From Malus domestica (lineage: Eukaryota; Streptophyta; Magnoliopsida; Rosales; Rosaceae), in the NCBI RefSeq assembly GCF_042453785.1, contig NC_091671.1:8936001-9000000 (forward strand): a stretch of 64,000 nt of DNA. The letters run 5' to 3'. This document shows positions 54,420 through 64,000 of the stretch, one piece after another (the stretch's first letter is position 1; the number at the start of each line of letters is the position of its first letter). Below the pieces are notes generated by a model. It ran no database searches. It was not told the DNA's origin and saw nothing but the letters and a program-made list of their open reading frames with translations. The position numbers were made by a program, and so were the translations under genes.

Positions 54420-54990
54420 AATCAGCCTATACGGCCGCTTAGGCACTACACAGTGCCCAGTCACTTCGATTAACCCATAGTCAGGGATGAAAATGGGCAA
54501 AGGAGGTTATGTGGGCGCCGAGCGGCCTAAGCGGTGCTTGAGCGGGCTAGGCGGGCGATTGGATGGCCTGGGCGTTTCAAATATTTTTTGGAGAGCAGCT
54601 GAGTATGGTTTGCACTCTGGTTCTGGTTGTGGGTTCCGCTTTTCAAACTTCTATGCCCATCGAAGAAGACGAGAGGAGGAAGAAGAGACAAATGTGTGTG
54701 TGTGTCTCTCTCTCTCTCCAATTCCCATCCACGTGATAGACGTGACCAACGACCACTCCACATGTTTTTTAATTTTTTATTAAATCCCCTTTTATGTGGC
54801 CCATTTTCCCTCACCTCTACAAGTCTATAAGACTATAAGACTATAAGACTATAAGACAATAAATTCAAAATCTTTGAAAAAATATTTACTAAGTGATTGA
54901 ACTTATAATCACTTTCATTCTATTAGTTCAGCGATATTAAAGATATATAATAAATTTATTTAAATTTGCTTACACACCTAGATGTTAGAC
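54420..54990. mobile_element. diverged copy of the 480-bp ggcgcta repeat
   Basis: GC-rich ends (gcggcctaagcggtgcttga, gggctaggcgggcg) and an inner phrase (tttatttaaatttgcttaca) parallel copies 1 and 2. It is interrupted by unrelated CT-rich sequence and a short direct repeat, actataaga, at about 54830-54860. Confidence 0.4.
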
Positions 54991-56500
54991 TCTAGCTCTT
55001 TGTTTGACTAGAACCTATTACTTTGAGAAATAAAAAAGTATTTTGTGGGAGAGATCAATGGTGCTGACGGGAGAGATCAAATATTAGCCAATATCATCAA
55101 TGTATATATCTATTATATTATAACGACTAAATTAGTATCTATTATATTATAATGCATCAATAGAATAAATATATTTTTGGCATTAATACAAGAATTATAT
55201 TATAATGTCTTCATTAGTACATATAATTTATTATTTTTTATTCTGAATAGTTTCAATTTGAATTGGCTTTGGTTTTACCGGTTATAACTACTTTAGTGAA
55301 TAACACATTTTTCACCACGAATATCATTAAGTATTCACTCCTCAACAGAATGGAAGATTAATGATTAAGTGATAGTTTAGTTGTTTCGTAAGACCATTTT
55401 TCTTGTATTGATAATGAACATTTTCAAAGTATAAAAACTACGTCGTAGACAAATTTAGTATTTGTAGTGATTTAAGAATGAAAAGTATTTATTGTTAAAT
55501 TTTTCAATGTTATTTGCATCTAAGATTTTTTTTAACTTTTACATTATAACCCTATGATGCTAGAATTCTGAATCCGTCATTGATATGAAGGTCACATGCA
55601 GTAGCGGAGGGTAGGGAAGAGAAGGGAGGCGAGGTGTCCAATGGGTTCGCATAACCCAAAATACTCTGTAATGATTCCATATAAATTTTGCCACTGATCC
55701 CAATACCCTAATAAGAACTTCCAACAATTAGCTTCAAATTAAAGTTATATGCAATAGTCTTCATGCGTTTGAATTTATCATTTGATTTCCATTATTTCTC
55801 AACACTATATTAATCAATAACCTTTCCTAGTGAGTTAAGTCAATTGAAAAGATTGATCAGTAGACTTTCACAAAAGTTGTATTTGCTCATGTGTATAGAG
55901 AGAGGCTAATTTTGTGACAGATGTTTTTGCTCATCTTAGTCATTATATACGATTTGATTATATTTGGTTCAATCTTGTTCCAACCAGCGTGAGGCATGCC
56001 TTACGCTTTGGCTCCCTTATTTAATCATTTATTTAAAAAAAAAAAAAGTCTAATTGCACATTGAACGTTATTTAAATTATTGCGATCCTTAAGTGAAAAT
56101 AGTCTAATTGCACATTGAACGTTAATATGTGGTTATAATTTGGTTGTATATGTCGAAATAAGTGAAAACACTGTCGATAATGAGTTATATATGTATAAAT
56201 AAAATGTTAAAATATCGATAACCTCGCCTACTTTTGAAGTTCCCTTTTATTCTATCTTATTACCATATTATTCTTTCAAAATTTACAATGTGATTTTAAA
56301 ATATTATAACTTCATATTATTCTAACTTTAAAAGTTTACCTATACAATAACTTAATATTACGGTCTAGTGGTATTCTCCTTCATTATTAGAAATAGCAAT
56401 TTGAGAAGTAGTTCTTAAATTTGGGAATGTAGAAATTGAATTTTTAGCACCAAATGGACATGAATTGGGAGACGATTTGGTTGGCAAACTCTAAATTTAG
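54991..56500. other. AT-rich intergenic DNA upstream of the mandelonitrile lyase-like gene
   Basis: No gene was seen. Agtctaattgcacattgaacgtta occurs in two copies, near 56048 and 56100, a short tandem duplication. The rest is AT-rich single-copy-looking sequence. Confidence 0.5.
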
Positions 56501-56516
56501 AGAAGGGCTCTTTCTA

Positions 56517-56528
56517 CTCTATATATGG
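56517..56528 (+). promoter_or_regulatory. TATA box of the mandelonitrile lyase-like gene
   Basis: Ctctatatatgg lies about 160 bp upstream of the ATG, which would give a leader of roughly 130 bases. The sequence fits the plant TATA consensus. Confidence 0.55.
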
Positions 56529-56680
56529 AGCTCAAAATATTTTTTTGTGGGAAGTTGTGTTTTTAGAGTATGACTCGAGAGCAATTTTATTCAGAAAGTC
56601 TTTACTTGAAGAACATGAAACTAACTTTTCTTTTAATATAATATTTTTAGGAGAAAAACATGTCTTGTTTCGAAAACAAT

Positions 56681-59033
56681 ATGGAGAAATCAGCAATTGC
56701 TGCTATATTATTGCTTTTGTACTTTTTTGTCTTCTGCCCTCAACCAATGGTTCACTCATTCGCCACTCCATCTGACGTCGAAGGTACTAAATATATTTTG
56801 AAAGTCTAATTGGTTCTTCGAAGTAACTTACATAACAAATAAAATTAATAACAAACCAGTTCTCTTTATATAATCTTGTTTCCTCATCTCTTTATTCATA
56901 TAATGCAGATTTTAGCTACTTGAAATTTGTACGTAACGCAACTGATCTACCATTGCAAGAAAAATACGACTACATTGTGGTTGGAGGGGGCACGGCAGGG
57001 TGCCCATTGGCAGCAACTTTATCCGCGAACTACTCCGTGCTCCTCCTAGAAAGGGGAGATATTCCCACAGCATATCCAAACGTGTTGAGTAACGCTGGGA
57101 TTCTTGCAAATTTCATGCAAGAAGATGACGGTAAGACGCCGGCCCAGAGGTTCACATCAGAAGATGGTGTAGCTTTTGTAAGAGGACGGGTCCTAGGCGG
57201 GTCAAGTATGATCAATATTGGTCTTTACTCAAGAGCCGACAGTGAATTCCTCAAGAAATCAGGAATTAAATTGGACATGAACTTAGTCAATAATTCATAT
57301 GAATGGGTTGAAAACACTCTAGTGTTCCGTCCGAATTTATCACACTGGCAATCTGTTGTGAAAGATGCATTGTTAGAAGCTGGTGTTCGTCCAGACAATG
57401 GACTTACTTTGGATCACATTAAGGGAACTAAAATCACGGGTACGATCTTTGACAATCGTGGAAGAAGACATGGAGCTGTGGAACTGCTTAATAAAGGACA
57501 TCCAAAAAACCTGAGAGTTGCAATTCATGCCGCAGTTGAGAGGATCCTTTTCTCTTCCAAAGCATCAGGTATGCTAACATTTGATATATACAATTAAAGG
57601 CCATTTAGATTTCCATACTTGGATAAGATGAGTTAAGGTTTTTCATATTTTTCATTAAATCAATTTTAGATTGGATTTTGATTGGACTTTGATTTTGACC
57701 TTGTATGTTGCGTACATATTACTGTGCATATACATATGTGTAAGTACATTAATATGTTTCGAAAAACAAAAACCAAATCTATCATGGCGTTACAAAGAAA
57801 AACTCTTTAATACATTTAAAGAATTTGAATTTGAATTTGAATCTAATCTATATATTTAATTACTTGCAAATTAAATATTAGTTCAATTCTAATATCGATT
57901 TAATGCAGGTTTGTCAGCTAAAGGAATCATATACAGTGATCTTAACGGGAGGTCTCATCGGGCATTGATACGTGGTAAGGGTGAAGTTATATTGAGTGCA
58001 GGGGCAATTGGGAGTCCTCAACTTCTGCTACTTAGTGGTGTTGGCTCGAAGTCCTACTTTTCATCTCTTAAAATCCCAGTTGTTCACCCACAACCTTACG
58101 TTGGGCAGTTTATGCGTGACAATCCTCGTAATTACATTACCATTTTGCCCCCATTTCAACTAGAACCTTCTACTGCACAGATTGCTGGTATCACAAGTGA
58201 TTACTATATAGAGACTTTCTCCGGCTTGCCATTTTCTACTCCGGCCTTTAGTCTTTTCCCTAATCCAACCATTCCCATGACGATAAATTCAACTTTCGGG
58301 CACATTGTTGTAAAACATCCAGCACCCTTGTCCTATGGTTCTCTTAAATTGCAATCTTCCTCTGATGTCAAAGTCGGCCCAAATGTCAAATTCAACTACT
58401 TTGCACAGAAGCCAGACCTTTCTCGTTGTGTTAGTGCCGTGAGGAAAATTGGTGATTTATTAAAAACAAACTCATTGAAACCGTTTAAGACTCAAGATTT
58501 ACCAGGTGAAGAAGGTTTTAACTTTTTTGGACCGTCTTTACCAATGAACCAGTCAGATGTTGCATCATTTGAAACCTTTTGTCGAAATACAGTAGCCACA
58601 TTTTGGCATTACCATGGTGGATGCCTGGTCGGAAGGGTAGTTGATGGAGATTTGCGGGTCATGGGGATCAAGGCATTACGTGTTGTTGATGGATCTGTAT
58701 TCAAAAGTTTATCACCAGGGACCAATCCTCAGGCTACTCTTATGATGTTAGGCAGGTATGCATGCTACATACATTCAAATAAATCCATAAGAAATTACCT
58801 TTACTTAATACAACTACTTAATCATTTTTAACTAAATAATCCTCCGAAATATAAATTATTTGGTTATTTTGTTTTCCTTTTTTTTTTCATATAAGAATAT
58901 ATTGTTGTTGTTTTCCCACTCCAAATTCTGTTCTTCGGGCAGGTACGTTGGCCTTCGAATGCTGGAAGAAAGATCAGTCTGCAAGGTCGTTGATCATAAT
59001 TCAACATTTCAACCGTATATTGGATTTCTTTAA
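56681..59033 (+). CDS. (R)-mandelonitrile lyase-like GMC flavoprotein
   Basis: Exons 56681-56783, 56909-57568, 57909-58755 and 58943-59033 give 566 residues with fitting phases, the usual family length. An in-frame ATG at 56660 would add seven residues; 56681 gives the family start MEKS. A signal peptide (about residues 1-27) sends it to the secretory path. FAD is bound through [19 protein letters not shown] signatures are [17 protein letters not shown] and [17 protein letters not shown]. The active-site block is [12 protein letters not shown] and the second catalytic site is [12 protein letters not shown]. True Prunus mandelonitrile lyases have Tyr before WHYHGG and His in place of this Asn (HPQ), so cyanohydrin cleavage is doubtful and an alcohol oxidase or other role is possible. 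Glycosylation motifs are frequent. The gene looks intact and is the last one in the window. Confidence 0.93.
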
Positions 59034-59058
59034 TATCAAAATGACACGTTTCTTTAAG

Positions 59059-59205
59059 GGGTGTGTTATCCACACACCCCATTTTACTTCTCACACACCC
59101 CTTAATAATTTTTATCTGTTGATCTTCTTCAATTCATCCGATCCGACGATCGAAAATTAAAAAGGTGTGTGAGAAGTAAAATGGGATGTGTGAATATCAC
59201 ACCCC
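59059..59205. mobile_element. MULE-type MITE (copy 2), in 3' region of the mandelonitrile lyase-like gene
   Basis: Gggtgtgttatccacacacc..ttacttctcacacacc is mirrored by ggtgtgtgagaagtaaaatg..gaatatcacacccc. The 9-bp duplication ttctttaag lies at 59050-59058 and 59206-59214. It begins 26 bp after the stop codon, so the mRNA probably includes it. Confidence 0.92.
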
Positions 59206-59214
59206 TTCTTTAAG

Positions 59215-59958
59215 ACTATAGTTAATTTGTCATGTAATAAATTGAAGATTATTCAATGGTTTAGTGTTATGGTTTTTACTCAAGACAAACTCAGTTAATA
59301 AGGTCATGATGTCGCTTCAATGACCCAACTGCAAAGCCAGCAATAAAAATTAGCCCTACTCCTGAAATTCATTATGTACTAAATTGTCCGAATGTTGATA
59401 TTTTATCTGTTATTGATATTTCGTCGATGCATTTTTATATTTTGTCGATATGGATAAATCCTAAGTTAAGAAAATTTCGTCAAAAAGAGCTATAATTGAA
59501 TACATTTTTTAAGCAGGGCTATTTTTTATTGGTGATTTTTTTGCCAAGGCTATTATTAGACCAAATTTCCCTTCGTTTTATCTTATTTTTTTTCCTTCTT
59601 TTTAAATTGTTTTTAGTCAATATATACTTGTCTCAGTTGACCTTCAAAGTAATTTTTTTGGAGGACTTCTCAAATTAACGAGAGCAAGTTTATATTAAAG
59701 GAGACGTTGGATGTGATCTCTAATTATTAATGTTTTTTAATTAAAACCTTTGTGGTTTTCAGTTTTTGATCGAAGTCTTTGACATTAATGTAATAATGTA
59801 TTTTTAATTTTTAAATAAAACCCATTATTTATGGGATAAAAAATATTAAAGATAAATTATACTCTCCAATATATTGTGTATATATATATACACATGCATG
59901 GGTATGTTCATCAAAACTAACCAAAAAATTATTGCACCAAAACATGGGATACATTTTT

Positions 59959-60008
<50 letters not shown>

Positions 60009-60397
60009 GCTTAATAACATTATTAAATTTCTTCTATTAAACTTGACATGGATACATTCTCAAATCATAGAATGTACCCATATAAGTTAAAAAAGTGGAT
60101 TAGAAAAAAGATTGAATGAATTTTATATTTAAAAAAAAGGTACATTAAAATTGAAGAATTATATGAATGGGTACATATAAGATAAAAAAATTGAACTTTT
60201 TTATAAAAAAAATTAATGGGTACAAACTTATTCTAATTTTATTTTTTTATATTTTGGAAATGTTTTGAATTGAAAATTAATTAGGAGTTTAATAAATATG
60301 TGAGTATTTAAACCCTAAATCAATTACTAATTTTTATTTTTAAAAATTATGTAACTGACATTTAATTCATTAATACATTAATACTAGAGACTTTGAT
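59215..60397. other. AT-rich spacer
   Basis: No gene was seen. A microsatellite lies at 59962-60005, followed by AT-rich DNA with a gggtacat phrase in several variants (60090-60240). Confidence 0.5.
59962..60005. repeat. (TA)n microsatellite
   Basis: An uninterrupted TA run of about 44 bp. Confidence 0.95.
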
Positions 60398-60859
60398 TGA
60401 CACATCCCGACCCGGAATGTCCACAAGGACTCCGAATCGAGCTGTGTTGGCCGACACCTAGAAGGTGACGAAGCCACAAAGTGTAAAGATGTGGAAAAAT
60501 ATGAATAAATTTGAACCTCAGAGTGCCTAAATACCAGAGTGCGCTGTGAGCGGAAATGAACCCATTTCACACGTGACGTTAGAGCATAAGTAAAGTACAG
60601 TAGAGTAGATTGAAAATCATACCATTAAGGGTAATCTCCCATATCAAGACTTGCCCCAAATCCTCGTCGATACGAAAGCTCAGCTAATAAAACCTGGAGG
60701 GTGAAAACAAAATAAAGGTGAGTGGTCTTGGTAATAAAATTTTAATAGAAACCATATAGAACATTATAACTCATCGCTACAACACCTGTATAGTTTCCAG
60801 AAAAATCATAAATATACCACAACACAAAATCTCATCAGCAATATCAATAATCGTGTGAT

Positions 60860-61320
60860 TAATAACCCATACTAGCACGCAAGTCAGAGTCATCTATGGT
60901 GACCTATACGACTGCACCCATATCTCATCAATCGATGTTAACTCATAAGTCAGAGTCACTTATAGTGACCTGTACTACTTACCCATATCTCATTACATAT
61001 GCTAGTTCATCACATATGCCAGCTCATCACATTTTTCATCACATATGCTAGCTCATCACATATTTCATCATATATGCTAGCTCATAAGTCGGAGTCACCT
61101 CTAGTGACCTGTACGACTTATCCATAGCTCAATAAGTATACCTGCACACGAGTCGGAACCACCTAAGGTGGTTTGTACGACATGATTGAGTGTAAATAAA
61201 TACGCTTAAGTGCTATGAACACGTGAAGACTGTGCGAATAATCGCGGGTCACCTACGAGTCGGAACCACCTATAGTGGTCTGTATGACAGGACTGTGCAC
61301 CTACCTTGGATCCAAGGTGA
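60860..61320. repeat. array of palindromic units within the LTR
   Basis: Five variants of the block agtcggagtcacctctagtg followed by acctgtacgact occur near 60884, 60950, 61086, 61149 and 61257. The units are self-complementary: gtcac..gtgac or accacc..ggtggt within, agtcg..cgact outside. Between them are catcacatatgctagctcat repeats (61000-61085). Confidence 0.8.
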
Positions 61321-61661
61321 GCGTAAGGTGCGGGAGGTGAACATCACGTGAATGATTGTGCCCTGGCCACGGGCGGGAGCACTAACACCAGGGTATAGGT
61401 CTATGAGCTCTCAATCCATCTTAACATAACATGTACGATTCATGGGCAACCCGTATGACAATGTCGGAGTTGCTTAAAATATTATATGGTCATGCCATAA
61501 CTCCATCATTTCAACTAATACCATAAACTCACCTGAACTTACCTGAATGTATTGTGTTCACCTTTGCACTCCAAGCGTTCACAATAATTATGTGCAGGTA
61601 ATATACATATAGATAAACCATGATGCAATCTAATACTCAACCATATTATAGTATTTTCAAT

Positions 61662-61665
<4 letters not shown>

Positions 61666-61707
<42 letters not shown>
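61666..61707. repeat. (TA)n microsatellite in LTR
   Basis: An uninterrupted TA run of about 42 bp. Confidence 0.95.
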
Positions 61708-61709
<2 letters not shown>

Positions 61710-62128
61710 GGCATAAAAATGCATAAGCTGTAACGCCCTACTCTCAAACTATTTATTTTCAGGAATAATTATCAGTGTTAAGCCCAACTAGACACTAGTT
61801 TAATTAACTATCATTACTTACATTTCCTTACTTCAAATTCTTAATTCTTCACACATTGATTTTTGACCACCAATTAATCACCAAGTCATAATGTTAACTC
61901 TCACATTTTCCACCAATGTCCCTCACATTACTCAATTTCCTAAACAAGACTATTGCCTCAATTATTTAGTCTCCCTTCTTCTATGGCTGCATCTAACGTC
62001 TCGTTAGACTGCCTACATACCCTAAACAGGGATGAAGCCATTCGTAGTTCACGATAGTATTTCAAAGCATTTACAGTAATTATATGCAATAATTCAATTT
62101 ATAAACGTTTATGGAATTGTCAATCATA

Positions 62129-62131
<3 letters not shown>

Positions 62132-62178
<47 letters not shown>
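62132..62178. repeat. (TA)n microsatellite in LTR
   Basis: An uninterrupted TA run of about 47 bp. Confidence 0.95.
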
Positions 62179-62179
<1 letters not shown>

Positions 62180-63659
62180 TATACGATAGAAAGGAAGAGA
62201 TCCACTCACCTGAGGTCCGCGCTATGACTCCCTAACACGCATATCGAGATGTCACAAACCATTGTCGCCTATGACCAATTATCAAATCACATCTCAGAGT
62301 TCTGACTGATAAAAATACATAATTTACATAAAACACACCCCTAAGATTTGATCCGGAAGATCCGCATCATGGATTTCAGATCCGTTACTTCCAAAGATCC
62401 ACATTATGCTTCTAGAATAACATCCTAAAATTTCATTACGATCCAATGGTTGGATCTCCGCTAATTGTCAAAAACCAAGTGGCGGTCAACATTTTATTTT
62501 ATGAACTTACATATCCAATTTGGGAAGATCCGTTCGTCAGATTCCCAATCCATAAGTTTCTATGGTCCTTAAACATTATGTACTATAATGTATAAAAGTT
62601 TGGTGACGATCCAACGATCGGATCGTCGATTCACATTTTTACCAAGTAACGTAATTTAGGTCCAAACGATCAACCTACGATATAAAATCACCAAAACTGA
62701 ACTCAAGACATCTAATTTAGCCTAAGAATAACATCGACGGTCCCCTGGCCACGCGCCGCCGCGATTGGCGGTCGACCGCCCCGACTCGTCGAAAAATCCA
62801 ACTATTTCCAAAAATTACCAATATTTACAGGAATGACAATCTCAATGAGTGGAACAACTTTCATACATATGACCAAAGCCAATTTGGCCGAGAAAAGCCT
62901 CAATTTTTCCAAAACCTGTCGGAAACCCTTGAATTTGGGTGTTCTTGATTCGACTCCAATGTAACTTCGACGCTCCAATCAATGTTTGGGCTTTGTTCTA
63001 GACCTCAAGGAGAGTATAATGGTGGTAGTAATTGGATGAAATCATTTCAGATTTGGAGGATCGAAGACACGGATTCATCACGCCTATGGGTACGGTTTTC
63101 ATCAAATCAAAGCCAAACTCCATAAATTTTGGGTTGTAATTGGTAGAGGAAAGGTCATGGAGTGTTTCCTAAGTGTTAATTTGACATGAATCGCCGGAAA
63201 AATGGGTGAAAATTGGCTGGAATAACCCCGGCCGAACGGGTTGGGTGTTATGGGTACACGGGTCCAAAAAGAAGAGGGGATATTGGTTCCCTCATTTCCC
63301 TCCTTAATCTCTTTTCTCATCGGTTGCTTGGTCCTTAGTTCCTTTTTATTTGATTGGTCCCTTGTACTTTAATTTAATTGGTCCTCATCCCACAAGGTGG
63401 GAATTCAAATAATTTATAACTAATCTTTGAATAACCCAAAATCAAACGTCCGTAACTATACGTTATAATTCGGACTCGCAAACGGCTTCCGCCTATGCGT
63501 TCGTACTAATGAGTACTACGACGATATGTTAATAGAATAAGTCATACGTCTCACTATACGTTGGTCAACGTAAGTCAATACCCTCGCCTCTTAGGGTATT
63601 TAAGTACACTCACACCTTTAAAATTTATAAAATTCTAGAACTAGGGACGGGTTGTCACA

Positions 63660-64000
63660 ATCTATCCACCTTAAAAAAATTTCGTCCCCGAAATTTGAAA
63701 TCACTAGTTATACATAAAATGCTCCAAAAAATCGTAAGAAAATGTACACATAAGAAGAAATCAAACTAGAGCGGTTGCATAAAATAGAATGTCATTCTAT
63801 CGCGATCGGAGTGCAGTAATTCCTCTTTTATGCTTCCAAGCTCAAACTTTCCTTCTCTTTCACTACCATGCCACAAATATAATAATTACATTATCTCTCA
63901 AATGATGCCATACTCCTAATAAAAAATGTAACTGTAGATACACATAACTCTAACAAATTAAGCGTCTATCAAATATGCAATGTGCATAAAGTCTTTGCAT
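63660..64000 (-). mobile_element. polypurine tract and internal 3' end of the gypsy element, cut by window edge
   Basis: Directly next to the LTR start is a purine-rich tract on the minus strand (aaggtggatagat preceded by ggggacgaaatt). The remaining 300 bp has no readable integrase; if the element is complete, its pol region lies beyond the right edge. Confidence 0.55.

Larger units (their letters stand above)
60398..63659 (-). mobile_element. 3.26-kb LTR of a Ty3/gypsy (chromovirus-like) element
   Basis: On the minus strand it starts TGTGACAACCCGTCCC and ends CGGGTCGGGATGTGTCA, a TG..CA pair with related tips. Immediately outside the start, at 63660-63700, the minus strand reads aatttcggggacgaaatttt and aaggtgga, the conserved polypurine-tract region that precedes the 3' LTR of Tekay/Del-type elements. 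The LTR contains two (TA)n runs and an array of palindromic units. Small frames inside (for example 63102-63320) are not genes. Long LTRs of this size are known for this clade. Confidence 0.75.

Noticed and set aside
54627..54830. Arg/Ser-rich frame as a small protein
   Set aside because: Translation of a CT/GT microsatellite-like tract next to a repeat end.
60860..61320. CRISPR-like array because of spaced repeats
   Set aside because: Plant nuclear DNA inside an LTR; units vary in sequence and spacing, and spacers are themselves repetitive.

Overview
This is a low-GC, intron-bearing plant nuclear sequence from a eudicot, and most likely from Rosaceae (apple/pear tribe or Prunus). The reasons are an (R)-mandelonitrile lyase-like FAD gene, a group of Xa21/EFR-type receptor kinases, and a dense load of small hAT-, MULE-, Harbinger- and SINE-type elements. 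The family placement is inference from gene content; no markers were searched.

Layout: 1-0.66 kb is LTR-like repeat and 0.77-1.0 kb a LINE tail. 1.2-4.4 kb (+) is a damaged rhomboid gene. 4.5-9.4 kb (+) is a receptor-kinase cluster: one kinase fragment, one nearly complete LRR receptor kinase with a single-base frameshift in the kinase, and one heavily decayed copy. 9.4-22.9 kb has no convincing gene and is a mosaic of elements, including a 5'-truncated LINE with an 18-bp target duplication and an 820-bp hAT element with a perfect 8-bp duplication. 22.96-25.93 kb (+) is an intact three-exon alpha-expansin. 27.2-30.3 kb (-) is an intact three-exon double U1-type zinc-finger protein. 31.1-32.0 kb (-) is another receptor-kinase fragment. 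33.2-35.4 kb (-) is an intact six-exon coiled-coil/XH-domain gene related to FDM/IDN2 proteins of RNA-directed DNA methylation. 37.4-38.75 kb (-) is a broken F-box gene. 39.7-56.5 kb is mainly transposons: SINEs, a Ty3/gypsy LTR and leader, an oppositely oriented gag, CACTA ends, a Harbinger-like element and MULE foldbacks. 56.7-59.0 kb (+) is an intact four-exon mandelonitrile lyase-like gene. 60.4-63.66 kb is a 3.26-kb LTR in minus orientation, with the start of its element running off the right edge.

Four genes look intact: the expansin (cell-wall loosening), the zinc-finger protein (probably RNA-binding), the XH protein (probably small-RNA/chromatin related) and the mandelonitrile lyase-like flavoprotein (secretory). 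No operon-like co-operation is expected. The most interesting relationship is that the zinc-finger gene and the XH gene begin with a homologous module: exon 1, a phase-1 intron with a matching 3' end, and the start of exon 2. This suggests that one of them arose by local duplication and exon shuffling.

All exon coordinates come from reading splice signals and family conservation by eye. No alignment or database search was run.
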